From the NCBI GenBank assembly GCA_913057515.1, contig CAJXOJ010000007.1:1-64000 (forward strand): 64,000 nt of DNA, read 5' to 3'. Source of the stretch: an uncultured Cycloclasticus sp. (GTDB lineage Bacteria > Pseudomonadota > Gammaproteobacteria > Methylococcales > Cycloclasticaceae). The position numbers were made by a program, and so were the translations under genes. The notes under the pieces are model-generated. The model did not search any database. It was given only the letters and a program-made list of their open reading frames with translations, and was not told the DNA's origin. This document shows positions 1-7,864 of this stretch, piece after piece; the stretch's first letter is position 1, and each line of letters begins with the position of its first letter.

Positions 1-101
1 TTGTTCGCTTACGCGTTTCAGCAAATGGCATGCGTACAATTGACAAAAATGGCATTGACGCTATTTTGGCTGACATTCGTTCTCGTGGCGAAAAAGTTTA
101 A
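1..101 (+). CDS. rpmB: 50S ribosomal protein L28, C-terminal fragment cut by the window edge
   Basis: The frame beginning at base 3 reads 32 residues to a TAA at 99-101 and ends in the typical L28 tail ([17 protein letters not shown]). The N-terminal part lies outside the window. The stop is followed after 10 bases by rpmG, the usual rpmB-rpmG operon order. L28 is a structural protein of the large ribosomal subunit. Confidence 0.9.
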   Translation, partial: VRLRVSANGMRTIDKNGIDAILADIRSRGEKV

Positions 102-111
102 GGACTGAAAA

Positions 112-267
112 ATGAGAGATAAAATTAAGTTAGTTTCAAGCGCTAAAACAGGTCACTATTACACAACGACCAAAAACAAACGTAACATGCCTGAAAAAAT
201 GGAAATCAAGAAATTTGATCCTACCATTAGGCAACACGTCATGTACAAAGAAGCGAAAATAAAATAA
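112..267 (+). CDS. rpmG: 50S ribosomal protein L33
   Basis: This is a complete 51-residue ORF, too short for most ORF lists. It starts [20 protein letters not shown] and contains the L33 signature [16 protein letters not shown]. The length is normal for the family. There is no CxxC zinc motif, so it is a zinc-independent type of L33. The spacing of 10 bases from rpmB indicates cotranscription, and a terminator follows at about 331. Confidence 0.95.
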   Translation: MRDKIKLVSSAKTGHYYTTTKNKRNMPEKMEIKKFDPTIRQHVMYKEAKIK

Positions 268-325
268 CGCTTACTGATTTACAGCTTATTGTCTACACAA
301 GCAATAATCTATAGAAGAACGTATT

Positions 326-356
326 AAAAAGCTCGTCAAATTGACGGGCTTTTTTC
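326..356. terminator. Bidirectional intrinsic terminator between rpmG and the Rieske gene
   Basis: GCTCGTCA and TGACGGGC (331-349) form a stem with one G-T pair and a three-base loop. It is followed by six T on the plus strand and preceded by five A, which become T on the minus strand. It can therefore end both the rpmBG transcript and the convergent Rieske transcript, whose stop codon (336-338) lies inside the stem. Confidence 0.8.
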
Positions 357-728
357 GATATCGCGTAAATCAATATAAGACATTCCTTCTTGCTCGATAA
401 ACCGCAACGCCTTTAAAAACTTGCCACCACACGGCCCTGCGAAACACTCACCATTTTGCGTTTTAAACAGAGCTCCGTGAATAGAACATTGAACATACAA
501 GCCCTCCCGCGTCAAAAATTGGTCTGGCATCCAATTTAATGGAGCGCCTGTATGCGGGCAACTGTTCTTATAGGCTCGTAACGTCATGTCTTTCTCACGC
601 AAAAGAAAACCACTGCAAGCCCCCTCATCTTCTAGGTCAATATCAAATGCTCTAGAACTTAAGCTGGCAAGCGTTCTAACCTCCACCGCTTGCACATACT
701 TGACCTCATCAACCTCTATTATTTCCAC
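336..728 (-). CDS. Small Rieske [2Fe-2S] protein
   Basis: The 130-residue protein carries a complete Rieske cluster motif: CPHTGAPLNW (Cys and His ligands) followed about 20 residues later by CSIHGALF (Cys and His ligands). There is no signal peptide or membrane segment, so it is a soluble cytoplasmic iron-sulfur protein. Relatives act as ferredoxin components of ring-hydroxylating oxygenases or as uncharacterised redox proteins, and nothing in the sequence decides between these. Its start overlaps the end of the upstream 1402-residue cNMP/rhodanese gene by 10 bases, so the two are probably translated from one mRNA. It ends in the bidirectional terminator shared with rpmG. Confidence 0.85.
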   Translation of the reverse strand: MEIIEVDEVKYVQAVEVRTLASLSSRAFDIDLEDEGACSGFLLREKDMTLRAYKNSCPHTGAPLNWMPDQFLTREGLYVQCSIHGALFKTQNGECFAGPCGGKFLKALRFIEQEGMSYIDLRDIEKSPSI

Positions 729-3700
729 CAGCCCTTTTTCTTCACTTGAGGTGGCTCTTCAGGCAACACATCTTGATTCGCTAACGTTTGCATAGATATC
801 ACTTTCCTCTTTAATGCCAAATTCATTTTTTCACTATTCTCTACCTTCGCTTGCATCGCTTGAATATCTTTTTCTGTTTGCTCTCTCACTAAGTTTAATT
901 CTGATTGAAGGGCCTTTAACTCATCACTCTCACCTTCACTAATATCAGCAGTATCATCACCTACCAATGATGTTTCCATTTTAATCTCTAAATCAAGCAA
1001 CATCGTTGACGCTTCATTTAATTGCTCTTCCAACTCCTGTATTCGAGCCTGATCCGCACTATTGTCGCTATTTTTTACCGCTACTCGTTCTACATCTTTA
1101 AGTTTTCGGCGTAAACCAGCACTCTCATCAACCATTGCCTTTAATTTTTCTTCAAGCTCAAGTTTCTCTTTAGCCTCGGCCTCACTAGCGCCTCTAGCAT
1201 CATCTAGTTGCTTTAGTGAGTCTTTCGCCTCACTTTGTGCGGCTAATAGTTGTTCTGTTAACTGAACCACCTTCTCATCACTCTCATTTCCAGCATTCGT
1301 CACGAGCTGCTCTTTTTCTTCTTCGAGTTGTTGCAATGATTGCTCTAACTCATTCACTTTCTGCTGAAGAGTTTTCGTCGTCTCATCATCTAATACCCGA
1401 CGCTGCTCCAACCCTTCCAACTGAAGCAACAAACCTTCTTTTTCACTAACCGTTGATGATAAATCTTTCTCTGCTGCTTGAAGCCTCTCAGCTAATGTCT
1501 GAATTTCTTGCTCCGACTGTTTTCCATCATTTTTCAACTCGGCTAATTGCTCATTCAACACATCAACTTCAGCCTGCTTTGATTCAATATCCTTTTTAAA
1601 TTCAGCCGACTCAACCCGTGTTTCATCCAGTTGCGCTAATAGTTCCTTTTGATCCCCAGTTGAAGCCGACAATATGCTTTCCGCGTCTACTAGTTTTTGC
1701 TGCAATGCTTCATTATCTGCACGCATTGATACCAGCTCTTCATTGCTAGACAAATGATCACCGTTAACTCGCTCGAGCTCATTTTCAAGCTTACTCAATT
1801 GCTCAACACGCTTGGTTTCTGCCTGCTTTGCTTGCTCAACCGCCGAGCTTTCTAACACAACAAGCTGCTCTTTCGCCTGCTCTAGAGCAACTCCCCATTT
1901 AGCCTGCTCTTTTTCTCTTTCTTTATTTTCTTGAGTAAGTTGCTGTTGTGCCTGGGACAACTGCTCTTTCAGCTGTCGCTGCTCATCTAATACACTTTCA
2001 ACTTGGTGCTGAACCAAGTCTTTTTCAGAAATAGCATTATCTAGCGTCAACTCAAGTGCTTCTTTCGCGTTTTTAACATCCGCTAAATTACTTTCCACCT
2101 CAACAAGTTGCAGCGCAGCCGTTTCCTGCTCCTCAGATAATTGCTTAAGCCCGCCCTCTGCTTCCTCAACACGAATATTTGCTTGCAATAACGACTCACT
2201 CAATGCAGCTTTCTCTTTTTCCCTTTCTTGGCGCGCAACTACCAGCTCCTCTCGCACCAGGGTTAATTCTTCATTAAGCTCTCGCTGATCTCCTAAGCGT
2301 TTATCTAACTGGTCTTCCAGCGCCAATAGTTTTTGTTGAGCCTGTTCCTTTTCGTTGCTGGCTGTCTCAAGCTGCTCTTCTAACGCCTGCTTACTCTCTA
2401 ATGCACTCGATAACTTATTATCCAAATCATCAAGACGTTGCGCTAACTCGCTCTCGATACTTTCTTTACCAGAACTGATCTCATTTAGAGAGGCTTTCAG
2501 ACGCTTAACTTGCTCGCCTAACCCCTCTGATTCTTGCTCTAACTTTTGAACTTGAGCTAACGCAGCCTCTTCATTGCTTTTGAACTCATCGGTTAATTTT
2601 AGCGCCTCATTTAATCGTTTTTCTAACTCGGCTTGTTCCGCCAACAGGCCAGATAACTCGATATCAGACTGTTCTAACTTCTTATCTAAATCGACTCTTT
2701 CGCTATCTATAGAAACAAGCTTCTCTTCCGAGGAGGCTAGCAAGGCTTCTTTTTCTGCCAATGCCGCCTCTGTCTCAACTTGTTGCTGCTGAAGCGTCGT
2801 TATTGTAGTCTCAGCCGTTTTTAACTTATCAGTAAAGACATCAATATCAACATTCTTCTCAATGATGACTGACTCAGTATCTTGGTTTTTTTCTTTTAAA
2901 GACTCTACCTGAGCCTTAAATTCCTCAGTCAGTTTTTTATGCTCGTCTAAGTTTTCTGTTTTTTCGGTTAATGCTTGCTTCAAAAAACTTAGCTCATCTT
3001 CAAACTCTTCTACACGAGCCGCCGATTCAGCCTTAAGCGCTTCGATTGCCTTTTTTTCACTCTCTTTAACTTGCTTAAGCTCAGCCGTTTGTTCAAGTAA
3101 GCTTGCTTCCTGAGCCACTTTCGTCTGCTCAATATTCGCCAAATTTGATCGCAGCTGATTCACTTCTTCAGTCAGCTCACTGATGCGTGCTTCTTTTTCA
3201 GCCACACCTAAGCTGACATCTTGTACAGATTGCGCCATTTTCTGCTCAAGGACAGATTTAGCTTGAGACAACTGCTCATTCTCACATTTTGCTTCTTCAA
3301 CACTAACGCTCAATGACTCTTTTTCAGTTACCAGCTTAGTCACCTCCTGCTGAGTCACGGCCACTTGCTGAGCAAGCTCATCTACTATTTTTTCTTTTTG
3401 TTTTTCCGCGTCGCTTAACGCTGTATTGAGTGTTATTAACTCGTCATCTTTTGCCGACACCTCTTCGCTCAAAATGTCTATAGACTCGCGAAACTGACCC
3501 AGCTCTGTTTCCAGCACTGCTATTTTTTCTCGCTCAAGCGCTAGCAATTGATCCACTTCTGCTTCGCGCCCTTCTTTTTTAGCACCGGCAGCTTTCAGTT
3601 CATCTGCAATTAATTTAGATGATAATTGCAACTCTGAAACTATGCTTAATTGCTGGTCATGCTGTTGCTGCAGATTGTCTCGCTCTATTGTCAGCTTGTT

Positions 3701-4927
3701 CAGCTTTTCATTAGAAAAAGCACACAGTTTCTCAAGCTCTGCTATCTTGCTTTGCTCGTCGCCTGTTTTCTCTAAACTCGGTTCCACAGGAGTGCTAACA
3801 ACTGCAGTCATCACCGATATTTCTTCTTTATGTGCAGGCTTGTCAGCTGAAGTTGATGGCTTATCAGGCGCCTCCTTCACGCTGACATCATCAGCCCATT
3901 TGGCCATACCACCTTTTAAGATTAACGCGTTAAAACCGAACTTCAGCAGCAAAAAGGCTGCCGCTTCACTGGTTCGTCCATTAGCACAGACTAATACTTG
4001 CAGTTGATCATGGCGTAACTCAGCAACTTTCATTCGCAGAGAAAAGAACGGAATGTTGACAGCCCCTTCAATATGGTCTTCTGCATACTCATCAGCGCCT
4101 CTAACATCCAGCCAGTTCGCACCACTCGCTACTTTTTCCTGCCCTTCTTCAAACTTAACGTATTGTAGGACGGGCTCTTTAACCAACTTAATAAAATTTG
4201 CTTTTGAAAGACGGAGCATTTGCCCCTTACCTTTCATTCGAACAGTCACATTCCTTGGGTTGCCAGACAACAAGGCATCTTCACCAAAGGCATCGCAACT
4301 ATGCAACTCACCTAATTTAATCGGCCTTACTTGCTCAGATGCTTGGCGAATTAACTCACAATCACCGGCTTTGATGATGTAATAAAAATCTGCCTCATCG
4401 CCCTGCTTAACAACAACATCACCCGGTGCAAAAGCTACTTCTTCCATTTGCATCATTACTTTTTGCAAATTAGCTGCTGGTAATCGCTGAAAAACTGGCG
4501 ATTGCAACATCGTCGTCATCCAGTCTCCACCTTGATTCTCAACCTCATCAACCATGTACGTCTGGCCGTCATCTTCGGGGGTCTCCATATCGAGCAGATG
4601 GGTGGGAATACGCACGACACGTGCTTTTGATCGAGTCACTGCTTTGACCTTACGAGGCAGGTGGTGCGCTATCGCAAACCGTGCTACTTCTGAGCCAGTA
4701 ACAATAGTCTCCACCTCCATTTCACCCGCATACAAGCTAATCATGCCACTGATGAGGTAAATAAACTCCTTAGCCTCATCGCCCTGCTCAAACAGAACCG
4801 CCCCTTTGTTTAGCTCTTCAACATGATGATTCTCACAAATACTACTTAGGCGCGCATTCGGCAACGTATTTAAAGGAATGAAGTTCTTTAAAATGTCTTG
4901 AGTACTTTGATGTCGTTGCGCGCTCAT
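719..4927 (-). CDS. Giant cNMP-binding x2 / rhodanese / coiled-coil protein (1402 aa)
   Basis: Residues about 12-115 and 144-255 look like two CRP-type cyclic-nucleotide-binding beta-rolls. The second has a recognisable phosphate cassette (AFGEDALLSGNPRNVTV), while the first is degenerate. Residues about 262-350 are a rhodanese domain with the active-site loop CANGRTS (Cys314), so sulfur or persulfide transfer is possible. From about residue 385 to 1370 the protein is almost entirely heptad-rich, Glu/Lys/Gln-rich coiled coil, ending in a basic KKKGWWK tail. There is no signal peptide, membrane segment or DNA-binding helix. Shorter cNMP-rhodanese proteins are known; the very long coiled coil is what stands out. 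The function is not known. The downstream Rieske gene overlaps its end by 10 bases. Confidence 0.8.
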   Translation of the reverse strand: MSAQRHQSTQDILKNFIPLNTLPNARLSSICENHHVEELNKGAVLFEQGDEAKEFIYLISGMISLYAGEMEVETIVTGSEVARFAIAHHLPRKVKAVTRSKARVVRIPTHLLDMETPEDDGQTYMVDEVENQGGDWMTTMLQSPVFQRLPAANLQKVMMQMEEVAFAPGDVVVKQGDEADFYYIIKAGDCELIRQASEQVRPIKLGELHSCDAFGEDALLSGNPRNVTVRMKGKGQMLRLSKANFIKLVKEPVLQYVKFEEGQEKVASGANWLDVRGADEYAEDHIEGAVNIPFFSLRMKVAELRHDQLQVLVCANGRTSEAAAFLLLKFGFNALILKGGMAKWADDVSVKEAPDKPSTSADKPAHKEEISVMTAVVSTPVEPSLEKTGDEQSKIAELEKLCAFSNEKLNKLTIERDNLQQQHDQQLSIVSELQLSSKLIADELKAAGAKKEGREAEVDQLLALEREKIAVLETELGQFRESIDILSEEVSAKDDELITLNTALSDAEKQKEKIVDELAQQVAVTQQEVTKLVTEKESLSVSVEEAKCENEQLSQAKSVLEQKMAQSVQDVSLGVAEKEARISELTEEVNQLRSNLANIEQTKVAQEASLLEQTAELKQVKESEKKAIEALKAESAARVEEFEDELSFLKQALTEKTENLDEHKKLTEEFKAQVESLKEKNQDTESVIIEKNVDIDVFTDKLKTAETTITTLQQQQVETEAALAEKEALLASSEEKLVSIDSERVDLDKKLEQSDIELSGLLAEQAELEKRLNEALKLTDEFKSNEEAALAQVQKLEQESEGLGEQVKRLKASLNEISSGKESIESELAQRLDDLDNKLSSALESKQALEEQLETASNEKEQAQQKLLALEDQLDKRLGDQRELNEELTLVREELVVARQEREKEKAALSESLLQANIRVEEAEGGLKQLSEEQETAALQLVEVESNLADVKNAKEALELTLDNAISEKDLVQHQVESVLDEQRQLKEQLSQAQQQLTQENKEREKEQAKWGVALEQAKEQLVVLESSAVEQAKQAETKRVEQLSKLENELERVNGDHLSSNEELVSMRADNEALQQKLVDAESILSASTGDQKELLAQLDETRVESAEFKKDIESKQAEVDVLNEQLAELKNDGKQSEQEIQTLAERLQAAEKDLSSTVSEKEGLLLQLEGLEQRRVLDDETTKTLQQKVNELEQSLQQLEEEKEQLVTNAGNESDEKVVQLTEQLLAAQSEAKDSLKQLDDARGASEAEAKEKLELEEKLKAMVDESAGLRRKLKDVERVAVKNSDNSADQARIQELEEQLNEASTMLLDLEIKMETSLVGDDTADISEGESDELKALQSELNLVREQTEKDIQAMQAKVENSEKMNLALKRKVISMQTLANQDVLPEEPPQVKKKGWWK

Positions 4928-5142
4928 TTAGCCTAGTCCAATCAACTTTTCACGTTATGAGAATACAGTGTAGTTCATGCCGAAGAAATGAGGCTTATTC
5001 AGCTTTAAAAATTAGCATTTTGCCAATTACATCACGATCCCAAGTTATTGCTCTTAAAAACGGAGTTAAATGCCTATTAAAAGTTCAGCATTTTTTCGGT
5101 TAGAATGGCTGCAACGTAAAATCAATCATTAGAGGTTATTCA

Positions 5143-5562
5143 TTGAAAACAAACCAATTCTCTCCATCTAGTTTCTTAATTCGTTTATCCGTTGCAGCCT
5201 TGCTTGTATTTCTCAGCTATAACCCTGCTGGTCTTTCGTATTACCATTGGGCCATTACAAAAATCCCAGGCATTACCCCTATTATGGCTTTTGCGGGCCT
5301 CATTTTAATTATTGGCTGGGCTGTATATATTCGTGCAACTTTACGATCACTTGGTTTCCTCGGTATCACTTTAGCCGTCGCATTTTTCACTACTCTTTTT
5401 TGGATGATCATTGACTGGGGCATTGTTGCTGCCGATAACATCCAAGCCGTTACGTACATTATTCAAACTATTTTGTGTTTCATTATGGCGATCGGCATGT
5501 CTTGGTCACATCTTCGTCGTCGCATGAGCGGTCAAGTTGACGCCGATGATGTAGACCAATAA
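5143..5562 (+). CDS. Four-helix inner-membrane protein of the DUF6524 type
   Basis: The 139-residue protein has four predicted membrane helices (roughly residues 12-32, 43-63, 69-92 and 100-120) and a charged C-terminal tail (HLRRRMSGQVDADD). It resembles the uncharacterised DUF6524 family. The start is TTG at 5143, supported by AGAGG eight bases upstream; no ATG lies nearby in frame. It is divergent from the giant cNMP/rhodanese gene and is followed by the degQ-like gene after 17 bases. The function is unknown. Confidence 0.75.
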   Translation: MKTNQFSPSSFLIRLSVAALLVFLSYNPAGLSYYHWAITKIPGITPIMAFAGLILIIGWAVYIRATLRSLGFLGITLAVAFFTTLFWMIIDWGIVAADNIQAVTYIIQTILCFIMAIGMSWSHLRRRMSGQVDADDVDQ

Positions 5563-5579
5563 ACCACAACACCATAGCT

Positions 5580-6944
5580 ATGCCTATACTCAAACAGCTC
5601 CTATCCATTAGCTTACTTTTTACCCTAGTTCACTCTGCATCTTATGCGGCAATGCCCGCTTTCGTTGAGGGTCAGCCATTACCAAGCTTGGCACCTATAC
5701 TGGAAAAAACAACACCTGCTGTTGTTAACATTGCCACCAAGAGCATGGCTCAACAACATGAAAACCCTTTACTACAAGATCCTTTCTTTCGCCGATTCTT
5801 CCAACTGCCTAACTCTCCTAGAAAACGCTCTACCCAAAGTTTAGGCTCTGGCGTTATTGTTGATGCCAACAAAGGCTTGATTATCACTAATCATCATGTG
5901 ATCGACAAAGCCGACAGAATCACCGTGACCTTGCGAGACGGTCGCTCGGTAAATGCCAACGTTGTTGGTAGCGACCCTGATTCTGATGTCGCCGTTATTC
6001 AAATAAAAGCAGGCAACCTAACCCAACTACCTATTGCTGATTCAGACCAACTGCGCGTGGGTGATTTTGTTATTGCTATTGGCAACCCTTTTGGCTTAGG
6101 TCAAACGGTCACCTCCGGCATCGTTAGCGCCTTGGGCCGCTCTGGCCTTGGCATTGAAGGTTACGAAGATTTCATTCAAACAGATGCCTCCATTAACCCA
6201 GGAAATTCAGGTGGCGCTTTAATCAACCTTAAGGGGGAGCTGGTCGGCATTAACACCGCTATCATCGCACCAAGTGGCGGCAATGTTGGCATTGGCTTCG
6301 CCATTCCAAGCAATATGGCTGTTAACTTAAAGCAGCAGCTCGTTAAATTTGGCAAAGTAAACCGCGGTCAACTCGGCATTGCCGTGCAAGACCTGACCCC
6401 TGAACTGTCTAAAGCGTTTAACCTAAATATCAAACATGGCGTTATTATCAGCCAGGTTGACAACGACTCACCTGCTGAAAGGGCCCGCTTGCGCCCTGGT
6501 GACATTGTCTTAAGTGTAAATGGTAAATTAACTAAAAATAGCTCTAGCCTGCGAAATAGCTTAGGGCTGTTAACTGTTGGCGATACTGCGAACTTAGAAA
6601 TCTTACGAAATGGAAAACAACAACTCGTCAGCCTTAAAATTGGTAAACGTAAAATCGTCTTTGTCGATGGTGCTCGCGTGCACCCTCAGCTGACTGGCAT
6701 GAAGCTAGCAAATCTATCTGGCAACCCTCAGCAGCATAATGTTAAACAAGGTGTTAAGGTGATCGACATTGCTACCAATTCTACCGCTTGGGCCAATGGT
6801 TTTCGCAAAGGCGATATCATCACAAGGGCTAACCGAGCGCCTGTTCATAATATCGCGGAACTTATCAACGCGGCAAAAAGCCGTACTTCGCTACTGCTTA
6901 ATGTCCAACGCGATAATAGCGCTTTTTTCTTAATCATTCGGTAA
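5580..6944 (+). CDS. degQ: Periplasmic Do-type serine protease (DegQ/DegP family)
   Basis: The 454-residue protein starts with a signal peptide (cleavage probable after SYA at about 23). The trypsin-like domain has the full triad: His106 in TNHHV, Asp136 in PDSDVAVI and Ser210 in the GNSGGAL loop. Two PDZ domains follow, at about 260-350 and 370-450. This is the standard HtrA layout for periplasmic protein quality control. The short Q-linker and the length favour DegQ over DegP, but that choice is not firm. The moaB-like gene follows after 7 bases. Confidence 0.9.
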   Translation: MPILKQLLSISLLFTLVHSASYAAMPAFVEGQPLPSLAPILEKTTPAVVNIATKSMAQQHENPLLQDPFFRRFFQLPNSPRKRSTQSLGSGVIVDANKGLIITNHHVIDKADRITVTLRDGRSVNANVVGSDPDSDVAVIQIKAGNLTQLPIADSDQLRVGDFVIAIGNPFGLGQTVTSGIVSALGRSGLGIEGYEDFIQTDASINPGNSGGALINLKGELVGINTAIIAPSGGNVGIGFAIPSNMAVNLKQQLVKFGKVNRGQLGIAVQDLTPELSKAFNLNIKHGVIISQVDNDSPAERARLRPGDIVLSVNGKLTKNSSSLRNSLGLLTVGDTANLEILRNGKQQLVSLKIGKRKIVFVDGARVHPQLTGMKLANLSGNPQQHNVKQGVKVIDIATNSTAWANGFRKGDIITRANRAPVHNIAELINAAKSRTSLLLNVQRDNSAFFLIIR

Positions 6945-6951
6945 CCTATCT

Positions 6952-7476
6952 ATGTCCACTAACTCTCGTCAATTTGTACCACTCAATATAGCCATTATGG
7001 TTGTTTCTGATTCACGTACTGAAGAAACCGACACATCTGGAAAAACACTGGTTGATCGGCTCACCGCTGCAGGCCACCAATGCGCGGAAAAAGCCATCAT
7101 CATTGATGATATTTATCAGATTCGCGCTAAATTATCCGAATGGATTGCCGACCCCACGATTAACACTATTATTACGACCGGCGGCACAGGGGTCACTGGC
7201 CGGGATGGCACACCTGAAGCTGTACAACCCTTATTGGATAAAGAACTCAATGGCTTTGGTGAAGTATTCCGCGCATTATCTTACGAAGAAATAGGCACCT
7301 CAACCATGCAATCTCGAGCCATTGCAGGTGTCGCTAATGGGCATTACATTTTTTGCGTGCCCGGCTCATCGGGCGCCTGTAGAACCGCATGGGACAAGCT
7401 TATCAGCGCACAGCTCGATTACCGGACCCGCCCATGTAACCTCGTTGAAGTAATGCCGCGTTTATTAGAAACCTAA
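6952..7476 (+). CDS. moaB: Molybdenum cofactor biosynthesis protein B (MoaB/MogA family)
   Basis: The 174-residue protein has the family motifs TTGGTGVTGRDGTPEAV and GSSGACRTAWDKL. Members bind molybdopterin and are linked to its adenylylation. The length fits MoaB. No other molybdenum cofactor gene lies in this run of genes; a MOSC-domain gene lies some 6 kb downstream. The gene is closely packed with degQ upstream (7 bases) and the DUF423 gene downstream (4 bases). Confidence 0.9.
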   Translation: MSTNSRQFVPLNIAIMVVSDSRTEETDTSGKTLVDRLTAAGHQCAEKAIIIDDIYQIRAKLSEWIADPTINTIITTGGTGVTGRDGTPEAVQPLLDKELNGFGEVFRALSYEEIGTSTMQSRAIAGVANGHYIFCVPGSSGACRTAWDKLISAQLDYRTRPCNLVEVMPRLLET

Positions 7477-7480
7477 GCCT

Positions 7481-7855
7481 ATGATTAAATCACCTTTTAT
7501 AACACTCGGTGCCGCACTGGCTTTTTTTGCCGTTGCCTTTGGTGCGTTTGGCGCACACGCTCTCAAAGAGAGCCTGACAGCCTACTCATTAGGCATTTAC
7601 CACACCGCTGTCAATTATCAAATGTGGCACGCAATCGGGCTTATCATCATTGGCATGATTTACCAGCTAAAGCCATCGAACCTATTGCGAAAGGCTGCTT
7701 GGTTTATGCTCGCTGGCATCATTATTTTTTCTGGCAGCCTGTACGCGCTGAGCCTAAGTGACATGAAAGTGCTCGGTGCAATAACGCCCATCGGTGGCGT
7801 TTGTTTTCTTATTGCTTGGCTATTGTTAGCCTACGCCTCTTTTAAATCTGAATAA
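7481..7855 (+). CDS. DUF423 (YgdD-like) small inner-membrane protein
   Basis: The 124-residue protein has four hydrophobic helices and the DUF423 hallmark near its N-terminus (AFGAFGAHALK), plus LYALSLSD and ITPIGGVCFLIAW. Members are widespread small membrane proteins without a known activity. The gene sits 4 bases after moaB and 9 bases before pepN, so it is part of the same transcription unit. Confidence 0.9.
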   Translation: MIKSPFITLGAALAFFAVAFGAFGAHALKESLTAYSLGIYHTAVNYQMWHAIGLIIIGMIYQLKPSNLLRKAAWFMLAGIIIFSGSLYALSLSDMKVLGAITPIGGVCFLIAWLLLAYASFKSE

Positions 7856-7864
7856 TACTTTTCC

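Noticed and set aside
3642-4007. 121-codon plus-strand ORF opposite the giant coiled-coil gene
   Set aside because: Its Ser/Leu/Cys-rich composition is what the reverse strand of Glu/Lys/Gln-rich coiled coil produces. The other plus-strand frames between 1062 and 4760 have the same cause.
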